A DNA stretch of 64,000 bases from Streptomyces aurantiacus (GTDB lineage Bacteria; Actinomycetota; Actinomycetes; Streptomycetales; Streptomycetaceae). Under the pieces are notes generated by a model. The model did no database searches, was not told the origin of the DNA, and was given only the letters and a program-made list of their open reading frames with translations. Below are positions 8,491 through 16,525 of the stretch, one piece after another; position 1 is the stretch's first letter, and every line of letters starts with the position of its first letter. Position numbers and translations under genes: made by a program. The stretch spans positions 29,149 to 93,148 of the forward strand of contig NZ_LIPP01000099.1 in NCBI RefSeq assembly GCF_001418335.1, written 5' to 3'.

Positions 8491-9889
8491 CGCGCACCTC
8501 CCGCCGCGCCCACGGTGACCGCGCGCGCCGCTCCGACTCCCGGTGCCGCCAGGCCTCTTCCCAGCCGTCCACCGGCGTGATGGTGTCGATGGCGAGGGGC
8601 CCGGTCAGCTCCTCGGCCTCCTGCGCGTCGAGCGGCAGACCGGGCACCGGATGGCCGCTCTCGAAGGAGGCGATCGCCTTCAGCAGGAGTCTGCGGTTGG
8701 CGGTCACGGCGCGGTCCGAGATACCGAGCCGCTCGACGGTCCGGTCCTGGACGGGCCCCATGCTCTCCACCGCCCACTGGTCGTGGACGTTGATGTCAAG
8801 GCCCATGCCGGTGTACGTCAGTTCCCGCTGCTCCTCTGGATCGAAGCCCCAGTTGTTCGAACGGTTGCGCAGCGGCCGGTAGTCGGGGAGCGAGACCTCC
8901 GCGAGGCGCTGCGCCAGCAGCGTCTCCTTGTCGGTGACCTCCTCGAAGTCGTAGAGGATCATGAACCAGTAGTGGCTCTCGTCGTCGATCGGGACGTGCC
9001 ACTGGCAGAAGACCTTGCCGTTGCCGAAGGGCACCACGAAGGCGTTGGGGAACACCAGGTTGGTGATCCGCACATGCCGGACGTCCTCGGTGAGTTCGCG
9101 CAGCGCGAAGACCCGCAGTCCGTGCCCGGCGCTCTCCACCTCGATGTCCGGGCGGAAGCTGGCCCCGACCAGTTCCGAGAGCTTCCTGCCGGTGCCCTCC
9201 ACCTCCTCGCTGAACTGCTGCCCGTACACCTCGCGCGGGTCCTCGCCGACGAAGCGGTGCAGGAAGGAGACGTGACTCGGGTCGATCCCGCCTTCCACGC
9301 CCTGGAGCCAGTTGCACTCCCACAGGCCCTTGAAGGCGAAGGTGTACTCCTCGGGAGCGGTGAAGCAGTCGTACGCGGGAAAGGGGGGCGGGTCGCCGGT
9401 GCCGAGGTAGGCGAAGACGATGCCGTTGCGCTCCACGCAGGGGTAGCTCGGGATGCGCACCTTGGCGGCGAAGCTGCTGTGTTCGGGTTCCGCGGGCTGT
9501 TCCAGGCACCGGCCGTCCGGGCCGTACAGCCACCCGTGGTAGAGGCACCGCAGGCCGCCGCTCTCCCGGCGCCCGAAGGAGAGGTCGACGCCCCGGTGCG
9601 CGCAGTACCGGCCGACCAGGCCCCATGCTCCGGTCCCGGCCGGGCCCTCCGGCCGTCCCGTGCGGTCGGCGACCGGGCGGTCCGCCGGCTCCTCGCCGGC
9701 CACACCCGGACCGTCGTCCCGCCGGAAGAGGACCAGGTCCTCGCTCATGATCCGGATCGCCTTGACCGGTCGCTCGTCGGGCATCTCCGAGACGAGGGCG
9801 ACCGGCTGCCAGTAGGCGCGCATGAGCTGTCCGAGGGGCGTGCCCGGGCCGGTGCGCGTCACGCGCTCGTTGTCCTCGCGTCTCAGCAT
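8477..9889 (-). CDS. Rieske non-haem iron oxygenase, alpha subunit
   Basis: 470 aa. The [2Fe-2S] Rieske motif is Cys96-x-His98...Cys115-x2-His118 (YCAHRG and CLYHGW). The mononuclear iron site is His206 and His211 in DPSHVSFLHRF, with a C-terminal Asp probably in the DQWAVESMGP region. It resembles single-subunit oxygenases of the phthalate/phenoxybenzoate or demethylase group. It needs electrons from a reductase, but no ferredoxin or reductase gene lies in the locus. It is the first gene of the minus-strand operon and is preceded by the palindrome at 9920-9931. Together with a glutamine-synthetase-like ligase it recalls aniline degradation (TdnQ plus TdnA), where the glutamylated amine is hydroxylated; N-dealkylation is the alternative. 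Confidence 0.93.
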   Translation of the reverse strand: MLRREDNERVTRTGPGTPLGQLMRAYWQPVALVSEMPDERPVKAIRIMSEDLVLFRRDDGPGVAGEEPADRPVADRTGRPEGPAGTGAWGLVGRYCAHRGVDLSFGRRESGGLRCLYHGWLYGPDGRCLEQPAEPEHSSFAAKVRIPSYPCVERNGIVFAYLGTGDPPPFPAYDCFTAPEEYTFAFKGLWECNWLQGVEGGIDPSHVSFLHRFVGEDPREVYGQQFSEEVEGTGRKLSELVGASFRPDIEVESAGHGLRVFALRELTEDVRHVRITNLVFPNAFVVPFGNGKVFCQWHVPIDDESHYWFMILYDFEEVTDKETLLAQRLAEVSLPDYRPLRNRSNNWGFDPEEQRELTYTGMGLDINVHDQWAVESMGPVQDRTVERLGISDRAVTANRRLLLKAIASFESGHPVPGLPLDAQEAEELTGPLAIDTITPVDGWEEAWRHRESERRARSPWARREVRDAQR

Positions 9890-9919
9890 CGCTCACCTCG
9901 TGCATCCGATTGCTTATTG

Positions 9920-9931
9920 ATTGGATCCAAT
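9920..9931. promoter_or_regulatory. Perfect palindrome ATTGGATCCAAT upstream of Rieske operon
   Basis: Twelve-bp perfect palindrome 31 bp upstream of the Rieske ATG. It matches the TGGATNCA cores in front of the GntR regulator at 2038-2087. A further TTGGATC half-site (minus strand) lies near 9945-9952. Likely operator of the Rieske-ligase-dehydrogenase-fusion operon. Confidence 0.6.
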
Positions 9932-10074
9932 GCTTACACATCGAGATCCAAAGCGACAGGGTCAGATTTCTCGGAGCCGCGGCGCGGCTGCTCCCGACCG
10001 CACCGCCTCGCCCTCAACTCCCTTACTGCGGCGGCGACTTCGGCGCGGGCACCGTCATCCTCCCGACTTCGTCG

Positions 10075-10605
10075 TCAGGGCAGACCGAGCATGACGGCCA
10101 TGGCGGTGACCATGAGCCCGCCGCCCGCCTCTCCCAGCAGAAGCGCGCGCCTGCCGGGTGAGCGTGCGGCGATCCGGGGCGGCCACGCCTGCCGGACGAG
10201 CACCACACCCGCCCTGGCCACGCCCCAGCAGGCGAGGGACAACAGCACCGGCCACAGCGCGACTCCGGCCGACGCGAGACCAGTGAGACCTTCCTCGCCT
10301 TCCCCGCCGTGGTGACTTTGTCCTACCACCGCCGCAGCCGCCGTCAGCAGCGCCATCACCGCCAGGTTCACCGACTCGGCAGCTCTGCGGAACGCGCACC
10401 CGGCGCGCATCTCCCACAGACACGCGCCGCCGATCACGGCGGCCCCCGCCACCAACAGCCCGCGGTCTCCCACTCCGGGGGCCATCGCCGACATGGCCAC
10501 CGTCGCGAGCGCGTGCGGCAGCCACTGCCGCGCGGGAGACGGCAGATGACCGACGAGGCACAACACCCCGCCCACCAGCCCCGTCACCCACAGCACCTCA
10601 TGCAT
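10075..10605 (-). CDS. Small integral membrane protein, function unknown
   Basis: 176 aa with about five to six hydrophobic segments (for example LWVTGLVGGVLCLVG, LLVAGAAVIGGACLW, VNLAVMALLTAAAAVVG, VALWPVLLSLACWGVA, GGLMVTAMAVMLGLP) and a His/Glu-rich loop QSHHGGEGEE that might contact a metal. The overall look, with a His in the first helix-loop (GHLPSPARQW) and short loops, resembles actinobacterial DUF5134-type proteins, but I cannot confirm this. It stands alone between the amine operon and the SDR gene, in the same direction as both. No function assigned. Confidence 0.7.
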   Translation of the reverse strand: MHEVLWVTGLVGGVLCLVGHLPSPARQWLPHALATVAMSAMAPGVGDRGLLVAGAAVIGGACLWEMRAGCAFRRAAESVNLAVMALLTAAAAVVGQSHHGGEGEEGLTGLASAGVALWPVLLSLACWGVARAGVVLVRQAWPPRIAARSPGRRALLLGEAGGGLMVTAMAVMLGLP

Positions 10606-10743
10606 GGGTCTCGCGCCGGGGGGATGAAGGGGATGACGTGCTCACGGTCCTCCTATGCCACTCGCGCAGGACGACGTCCTCGCAGACACGGACAAACGTG
10701 AGCGATACATGTTTCGTGCCGGAACAGCTCCTGTTTCCCAGCA

Positions 10744-10757
10744 GTAACAGCTGTTAC
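10744..10757. promoter_or_regulatory. 14-bp palindrome GTAACAGCTGTTAC
   Basis: Perfect palindrome in the 211-bp gap between the SDR stop (10817) and the membrane-protein start (10605). An imperfect AACAG/CTGTT inverted repeat lies just before it (10723-10735). The spacing fits an operator for the membrane-protein gene, whose regulator is not evident; a weak bidirectional hairpin is the alternative. Confidence 0.35.
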
Positions 10758-10816
10758 CGGTGGCAGCAGCGCGGCGTCACCTCGCCTGCCGGGTGAATAC
10801 TTCCGGTGCCGGGTAC

Positions 10817-11566
10817 TCACTTCGCCTGGGCGAGCCGGACCGCGTCGGGGCCGGCCGGGAACCGCAGTTGGCCGGTCGTGTCGTGCACGGCGCGCCACAC
10901 CGTCTCGGCGACGTCGCTCTCCTTGGTGAACAGGTCCTGGCTCGTGAACTCGTCCATGGTCTTCTTCGCCCAGGCTGCGTAGGGCGCCGGAACCAGCTCG
11001 TCCGGCGACCCGCCGCTCATCGACCTGGCAGCGAAGTTCGTCGTCAGACAGGCGCCCGGCTCGACCGTCTTCGCCCGCACACCGAACGGTGCCAGTTCGA
11101 GCGCGAGGGACGCGGTGAATCCCTCGACGGCCATCTTGCTCGCCTTGTAGACGGCCGTGAGCGGCATGTGACCCAGCACCACACTGGAGGTCACATTGAC
11201 CACCACGCCGGAACCGCGCTCGCGCAACTGGGGCAGCACCGCCTGTGTCGTCGCCATGACGCCGAACGTGTTGGTCTCGAAGACTTCCCGCACCCGGGCC
11301 ATGGGCATGCCCTCGAACACACCCATCGAGGGGATGCCCGCGTTGTTGACCAGGACGTCGACGGGCCCCGCCGCCTCGAACGCGGCGGTGATGGTGTCGG
11401 GCTCGGTCACGTCGAGCTCCACGACGCGGAGCCGGTCCGACTCGGGCAGGACGCCCGTACGCGGAGTACGCATCGTGGCGATGACGTTCCACCCCTGCGA
11501 GTGGAAGTGGAGGGCGGTCTCCCGCCCGTATCCGGATGACACGCCAGTGATCAGAACTGTCTTCAT
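10817..11566 (-). CDS. Short-chain dehydrogenase/reductase
   Basis: 249 aa classical SDR with TGVSSGYG for cofactor binding at residues about 7-14, LDVTEPD, NNAG at about 90, catalytic Ser in VTSS and Tyr-x3-Lys in YKASK. The TGxxxGYG and ExxPFGVRAKTVEPG signatures are common in SDRs annotated as oxidoreductases of unknown substrate. It has its own GGGGC-type ribosome site before ATG 11566. The AraC regulator upstream runs in the same direction, 155 bp away, and SDR-AraC pairs of this type are frequent in actinobacteria. Substrate unknown. Confidence 0.93.
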   Translation of the reverse strand: MKTVLITGVSSGYGRETALHFHSQGWNVIATMRTPRTGVLPESDRLRVVELDVTEPDTITAAFEAAGPVDVLVNNAGIPSMGVFEGMPMARVREVFETNTFGVMATTQAVLPQLRERGSGVVVNVTSSVVLGHMPLTAVYKASKMAVEGFTASLALELAPFGVRAKTVEPGACLTTNFAARSMSGGSPDELVPAPYAAWAKKTMDEFTSQDLFTKESDVAETVWRAVHDTTGQLRFPAGPDAVRLAQAK

Positions 11567-11721
11567 GCTGTGCCCCTTGCGATGTGTCGGGATCCGCGTA
11601 AGGCAGGCACTTTCCTACCCCACGGGAGAACTCGTGATCCCATTCAATCGCCATGACCTGCTGAAACAGTAGAACTATCCTCGCTCCTCCCTGCACGATC
11701 CTCCCGCCTGGTCCACCTCAC

Positions 11722-12627
11722 TCACGGCAGGACGCCCGCAGGGGTGCGTACGGTGTCCCGCAGGCGGGCGGCGTCCCGGCTCGGGGGTTCGCCGAACTGG
11801 CGGCGGTACTCGCGGCTGAACTGTGACGGGTTGTCGTAGCCGACGCGCCGGCCGACTCCGGTCACGTCGCCCGGGTGCGTGGTGAGCAGCAGCCGGGCCT
11901 CCTGCAACCGGATCTGCTTCTGGAACTGGATGGGGCTCATCGCGGTCACCGCCTGGAAGTTGCGGTAGAAGGCGGAGACGCTCATGCCGGACATCCGCGC
12001 CACGTCCTCGACCCGGAACGGTTCCGCGTAGTGCTCGCGGATCCAGCGCACGGCCCGGGAGACATGGCTCAAACTGCTGTCGGCCAGGCCGAGTTGGCGA
12101 ACCGTCGCACCCTGCTCGCCGGTGATCAGGCGCCACAGGATCTCGCGCTTGACCAGCGGGGCCAGTACGGCGCGGTCGCGCGGTTCGTCGAGCAGGCGCA
12201 ACAGCCGTACCGAGGCGTCGAGCAGTGTGGGCGGAGCGTCGCAGACGGCGATCCCCGACGGCGCGCCTCCGCCGACGCGGGGGGTGTCTCCCGGACCGGC
12301 CTGCAACAACAGTTCCGCGACGGCGGACGGCTCCAGCGTGAGACCGAAGCCGAGGGCCGGCCGCTCGGCGTCCGCCTGCGTGAACTGGCCGGTGACGGGC
12401 AGGTCGACGGACGCGACCAGGTACTGGCCCGGGCCGTACTCGTAGACCCGGTCGCCCAGCGCGAGGCGTTTGGCGCCCTGGGCGATGACGGCGAGCACCG
12501 TGCCGGACATGGAGGGTGCCGGCGGATCCGGCCGGTCGACCTTCGAGATCAGGACACCCTCGATGGCGGTGGTCCAGTCGGGGCGGACGTGCCGGGCCAG
12601 CAGCGTGCGGAACTCTTCGAGGTACAT
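11722..12627 (-). CDS. AraC-family transcriptional regulator
   Basis: 301 aa. An N-terminal cupin-like AraC_N domain (about 20-170; YEYGPGQYLVASVDLPV) is followed by two helix-turn-helix units in the C-terminal 100 residues (VEDVARMSGMSVSAFYRNFQAVTAMSPIQFQKQ, then VGRRVGYDNPSQFSREYRRQFGEPPS). It belongs to the YqhC-like group that often controls oxidoreductases. Divergent from the monooxygenase/esterase pair at 12771-14154 and upstream of the SDR at 10817, so it could control either or both. A direct repeat TTGYGCAG in the divergent promoter region is a likely binding site. Confidence 0.94.
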   Translation of the reverse strand: MYLEEFRTLLARHVRPDWTTAIEGVLISKVDRPDPPAPSMSGTVLAVIAQGAKRLALGDRVYEYGPGQYLVASVDLPVTGQFTQADAERPALGFGLTLEPSAVAELLLQAGPGDTPRVGGGAPSGIAVCDAPPTLLDASVRLLRLLDEPRDRAVLAPLVKREILWRLITGEQGATVRQLGLADSSLSHVSRAVRWIREHYAEPFRVEDVARMSGMSVSAFYRNFQAVTAMSPIQFQKQIRLQEARLLLTTHPGDVTGVGRRVGYDNPSQFSREYRRQFGEPPSRDAARLRDTVRTPAGVLP

Positions 12628-12676
12628 GCGTCCATTGCAGCACTCGTCGGTACCTTCGCTCCGGCGTCCGCGAGGA

Positions 12677-12717
12677 TTGTGCAGACAGGCGCGAGCATCG
12701 TTCTACCGTTTGCGCAG
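12677..12717. promoter_or_regulatory. Direct repeat TTGTGCAG / TTGCGCAG, candidate AraC sites
   Basis: TTGTGCAG (12677-12684) and TTGCGCAG (12710-12717) are in the same orientation 33 bp apart, about three helical turns. They lie between the AraC start (12627) and the monooxygenase start (12771). AraC-family proteins typically bind direct repeats, so this is a plausible activation site. Confidence 0.4.
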
Positions 12718-12770
12718 GTCAGCTCGGTTCAATGGAATCACCGCACTCCATCGACCGAGAAGAAGGCATC

Positions 12771-13088
12771 ATGAACGTCGGCTACGGATTCAACGCCACC
12801 CTGACCGCCAGGCCCGGCATGGGCGACCGGCTGGTCGCCCTGTTGCTGACCGGTCTGCACGAGGGCAGCCCCGGCGCGAGCGAGTACTGCGTCGTCTACC
12901 TCGTGTGCCGTTCCGCGTCCGACCCCGACGTCGTCCACGTCACCGAGGGGTGGAGCAGCGAGGAGGACCACCACCGGATCTTCGCCGGCGAGGCCGCCCA
13001 GGCCATCGTGGCCCAGATCGACGGGCTGCTGGCCGGGGAGTCCGAGTACACCGACTACGTCCCGGTCCGCGGCAAGGCCGCCTTCTGA
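12771..13088 (+). CDS. Antibiotic biosynthesis monooxygenase-fold (ABM) protein
   Basis: 105 aa, the size of a single ABM/quinol-monooxygenase ferredoxin-like domain. The sequence shows MNVGYGFNATLTARPGMGDR at the first strand, then CVVYLVCRS and VVHVTEGWSSEEDHHR, typical of this fold, with a C-terminal helix. Such proteins oxidise quinols or degrade small aromatics, or act as dimeric ligand-binding proteins. It is followed 97 bp downstream by an HSL-type esterase, probably the same transcript, and faces the AraC regulator. The ATG is preceded by GAGAAGAAGG. Reaction unknown. Confidence 0.82.
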   Translation: MNVGYGFNATLTARPGMGDRLVALLLTGLHEGSPGASEYCVVYLVCRSASDPDVVHVTEGWSSEEDHHRIFAGEAAQAIVAQIDGLLAGESEYTDYVPVRGKAAF

Positions 13089-13185
13089 ACCGGACAGTCT
13101 CCCGGCTCCAGACCGGCAGGCCTGTCGGCCTGCCGCGTGTCCTCGTCCGACCGTCCGGCACCCACCCCATGAAAGGCAACAAGCC

Positions 13186-14154
13186 ATGACCACACTGCGA
13201 CCCGACCTGGACCCCGAACTGCGTGAGCTGCTGGCCGACATGCCGCTGATGTCTCAGCTCAGCGCCGAGGTACTCGCGCAACTGCGCCAGTACCCCTCGC
13301 CGCCCGTCGAGTCCCTGCTCGCCCACCGGCGGGTCGACCGGCGCGAGGTCACCGTGCCCGCCAAGGACGGTGCCTCGATCGCCCTGTCGGTCTTCAGCCC
13401 CGCGCACACCGACGGCGCCGCCGCCGCGCCCTGCGTCTACTGGATGCACGGCGGCGGGATGGTCATGGGGGATCGCTTCTCGCAGATCGACATCCCGTTG
13501 GAGTGGCTCGACGAGTTCGGCGCGGTCGTGGTCTCCGTGGACTACCGGCTCGCCCCGGAGGCCACCGGCACCGCCCTGGTCGACGACTGCTACCAGGGGC
13601 TGCTCTGGATCGCCGAACACTCCGAGGAGCTGGGCATCGATCCCGCCCGGATCGTCGTCGCCGGTGCCAGTGCGGGCGGCGGGCTCGCGGCCGGTACCGC
13701 CCTGCTGGCCCGCGATCTCGGTACCCCCGCGATCGCCGCGCAGGTGCTGATCTGCCCCATGCTCGACCATCGCAACAGCAGCACCTCCAGCCGCCAGTAC
13801 TCCGGCGTGCCCGGTGTCTGGACCCGCGAGATGAACGAGTTCGGCTGGCATGCCGTCCTCGGCGACCTCGCCGACGGCGAGGTGTCCCCGTATGTCTCGC
13901 CCGCGCTGGCCGAAGACCTCTCGGGCCTGCCCACCGCCTACATCGACACCGGCTCCGCCGAAGTCTTCCGCGACGAGGACACCGACTACGCCACCCGCGT
14001 CTGGGCGGCCGGCGGCCAGGCCGAACTGCACGTCTGGGCGGGCGGCTTCCACGGCTTCGACGCGCTGTACCCGCAGGCACACATCTCGGCCACCGCGCGC
14101 CGAACCCGCACCGACTGGCTCGCCCGGCTCCTGAGCCGAAACGGCACCGTCTGA
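13186..14154 (+). CDS. Alpha/beta hydrolase fold-3 (HSL-family) esterase
   Basis: 322 aa. The oxyanion motif HGGG (YWMHGGGMV) lies at about residues 85-93, nucleophile Ser162 is in GASAGGG, the acid Asp is probably in the DTGSAEVFRDED region, and the catalytic His is in GGFHGFD near residue 290. This is the hormone-sensitive-lipase family layout and length. It should hydrolyse short acyl or aryl esters, or a lactone. No signal peptide. The start follows AAAGGCAACAAGCC. It is co-directional with the ABM protein and ends 13 bp before the converging GH31 stop. Substrate unknown. Confidence 0.93.
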   Translation: MTTLRPDLDPELRELLADMPLMSQLSAEVLAQLRQYPSPPVESLLAHRRVDRREVTVPAKDGASIALSVFSPAHTDGAAAAPCVYWMHGGGMVMGDRFSQIDIPLEWLDEFGAVVVSVDYRLAPEATGTALVDDCYQGLLWIAEHSEELGIDPARIVVAGASAGGGLAAGTALLARDLGTPAIAAQVLICPMLDHRNSSTSSRQYSGVPGVWTREMNEFGWHAVLGDLADGEVSPYVSPALAEDLSGLPTAYIDTGSAEVFRDEDTDYATRVWAAGGQAELHVWAGGFHGFDALYPQAHISATARRTRTDWLARLLSRNGTV

Positions 14155-14167
14155 CACTGCCTCGCCC

Positions 14168-16525
14168 TCAGCTCTGTTCGTCCCGGGCCGTGAGGTGTTC
14201 GACGACGGCGCCGAGCAGGGGCGCCGGTACCCGCAGAGCGTGCAGGGCGGCGATCTTCGCGGCCAGTGGCTTGGGCGAGGACACGATCTCCCACATCCGT
14301 AGCTTCACCGGGTTGTCGAACTGGGCCGCGCCGAGGACCTTCTGGATGCTCTCGGTGGAACGGCCGGCGCCTGCGGATTCGGGAAGTTCGACCTCGACGG
14401 TGACCTCGGAGGAGGTGGCGGCCTTCGTCAGGACGCTGAACCGCCGCTGCCCGACGGCCACTTCGACGGGCTGGCCGTCGACCAGTACGGGTCCGGTCGG
14501 CGGTTCGGCGAGGAAGGTGACGGTCCAGGCCCGCTCACCGGGAACGATGCCGTCCGGCCCCAGCGCCTGCCCGATCCGGAGGACTCCGGTGGCGGCGTCC
14601 CACCGCAGTGGCGTGGAGACCGTACGCAGGTTCGTTCCGTCGCCGTGTCCGTCGTCCTCGACCAGAGTGAAGGTTCCGCTGTCCGAGGGCGCGACCAGCA
14701 GTTCGAGGTGTTCGGGGTTGCGGGTGGCGTCCGTTTCGGCCGGCCCGGCCAGTGGCAGGATGCCGCCGCCGCGCAGCAGGACAGGGACGCTGTCGAGGCC
14801 CCGGTGGAACTCGGCCCGGCGGTCGCCGTCGTACACGGTCCCGGTGACGATGTCGGTCCAGGTGCCCGGTGGCAGCCATACCGGTGTGGCGCCGAGCAGC
14901 GTGACGGGGTCCCGCGGGGAGGTGATGGGGGCGACGATCAGTTCGCTGCCGAACGCGAACTGATTTGGCACTTCGTAGGCTTCCGCGCTGTCCGGTGCGA
15001 GGTGGTACATCGGGCGCACCAGGGGCAGGCCGGCGGCCGCGCGGTGGTTCATGGTGTGCAGGTAGGGCAGGAGCCGGTGGCGGAACCTGAGTGCCTCTCC
15101 CATCGCGTGCCGTGCTTCGAGCGGGAACTCCCACGGTTCCTTGCGGATGAAAGGGTTGTTCGCCGAATGCAGTCGCAGAATCGGTGAGAGGACGCCCAGT
15201 TGGAGCCAGCGGGTGGCCAGTTCGTCGTCGCGTGTGCCGCGGGTGTGTCCCCCGATGTCGTGGCTCCACCAGCCGTAGCCGATGTTCGCGGCGGACGCGG
15301 TGAACTCGGGCTGGAAGGCCAGTGACGCCCAGGACACGACGGAGTCCCCGGAGAACCCGATTCCGTACCGGTGGCTACCCGGTCCCGCGTATCGGGAGAA
15401 CGCCATGGGGCGTCGGCCCTCGCGCCCGGAGTCGAGGAAGTGGAAGTGGTTCAGGAGCCAGAGCGGATCGACGCCGGGGACGCGGGAGGTGGCGCCCTGC
15501 TGCCAGTCGATCCACCAGAAGTCGACGCCCTGGTCCTCCAGCGGATGGTGCAGGAGGCGGAAGTAGGCGTCCAGGAACTTCTTGTCGGTGAGGTCGAAGG
15601 GGATCGTCTCGTCGGACTCGGGGTCGATGCCCAGCGCGCGGGCCATCTGCGGATACGCGTCCTCGAAGGGGCGGACACCGTCGGCGGGGTGGAGGTTGAG
15701 GGTGGTCCTGAGATTGCGTCGGTGGAGTTGGTCCAGGAACGCGGTGGGGTCCGGGATGAGGCGTCGTTCCCACGAGTAGCCCGTCCAGCCGGTGCCGTAC
15801 CGGGGTGGCACCGAGTCGACGCGGTGCCAGTCCATGTCGATCACGGCGACGGAGAACGGCAGTTCCTCGGCGTCGAAACGGTCGAACAGCTTGAGGTACT
15901 CGTCGGCCGTGTAGGGGTGGTAGCGGCTCCACCAGTTGCCCAGAGCCCAGCGGGGCAGCACCGGTGGATGACCCGAAAGGTCGTACAGGGCTTTGAGGGC
16001 CGCGGTGTAGTCGTGGCCGTAGGCGAAGACGTAGAGGTCGCGGCGGCCCGGTCCACGCGTGGCGATCCATCCGTCGGCGTCGAAGAGGAACGACTCCGAG
16101 TCGTCGACGACGGCGATCCCTCTGCGAGCGGCGATCCCGTGGTCGAGAGGGGTGCGCCCGTCGGCCTCGTCGAGTGTGCGGGCGGTTCCGCCGAGGTTGT
16201 CCGCCGGCTCCCCGAACCGCCATCGCCCGCCGACCGGCGTGGTGACGGTGAGCCCCTGCGCGCTGAACTCGTGTCGGTCGTAGTGCAGCTGGAACCGTGG
16301 GGTGGAAACGGTGAGCGCATCGTGGTCGTCGCGGACGGTGAACCGCGGTGGAGTGGACGCACGGTTCAGGGCGAAGGTCGAGGCCCGGTCCTCGAAGACG
16401 CCGTCGTCGGCCCACTCCAGTCGCAGGAGCCCGTCGGTCAGCACCGTGACGCGCCACCGCTCTCCTTGGAGAACGGATGCGCGGTGGGCCTGGGGACGCG
16501 AGGGCATGGTCCTGTTGGCTGTCAT
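14168..16525 (-). CDS. Glycoside hydrolase family 31 protein
   Basis: 785 aa. N-terminal beta-sandwich (about 20-190), then a TIM barrel with VAVIDMDWHR, the nucleophile probably Asp340 in FWWIDWQQG and the acid/base Asp394 in GFSGDSVVSW, GWWSHDIGGH on a later strand, then C-terminal beta domains (VPVLLRGGGILPL). GH31 members are alpha-glucosidases, alpha-xylosidases, sulfoquinovosidases or transglycosylases. The nucleophile context WWIDWQQG differs from the WxDMNE of alpha-glucosidases, so I leave the specificity open. There is no signal peptide, so it acts on imported oligosaccharides. ATG 16525 overlaps the upstream permease stop (ATGA), making it the last gene of the ABC operon. Confidence 0.93.
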   Translation of the reverse strand: MTANRTMPSRPQAHRASVLQGERWRVTVLTDGLLRLEWADDGVFEDRASTFALNRASTPPRFTVRDDHDALTVSTPRFQLHYDRHEFSAQGLTVTTPVGGRWRFGEPADNLGGTARTLDEADGRTPLDHGIAARRGIAVVDDSESFLFDADGWIATRGPGRRDLYVFAYGHDYTAALKALYDLSGHPPVLPRWALGNWWSRYHPYTADEYLKLFDRFDAEELPFSVAVIDMDWHRVDSVPPRYGTGWTGYSWERRLIPDPTAFLDQLHRRNLRTTLNLHPADGVRPFEDAYPQMARALGIDPESDETIPFDLTDKKFLDAYFRLLHHPLEDQGVDFWWIDWQQGATSRVPGVDPLWLLNHFHFLDSGREGRRPMAFSRYAGPGSHRYGIGFSGDSVVSWASLAFQPEFTASAANIGYGWWSHDIGGHTRGTRDDELATRWLQLGVLSPILRLHSANNPFIRKEPWEFPLEARHAMGEALRFRHRLLPYLHTMNHRAAAGLPLVRPMYHLAPDSAEAYEVPNQFAFGSELIVAPITSPRDPVTLLGATPVWLPPGTWTDIVTGTVYDGDRRAEFHRGLDSVPVLLRGGGILPLAGPAETDATRNPEHLELLVAPSDSGTFTLVEDDGHGDGTNLRTVSTPLRWDAATGVLRIGQALGPDGIVPGERAWTVTFLAEPPTGPVLVDGQPVEVAVGQRRFSVLTKAATSSEVTVEVELPESAGAGRSTESIQKVLGAAQFDNPVKLRMWEIVSSPKPLAAKIAALHALRVPAPLLGAVVEHLTARDEQS

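Noticed and set aside
5533..8580. 1015-codon plus-strand frame
   Set aside because: Lies opposite two well supported enzymes and shows no protein-like motif.
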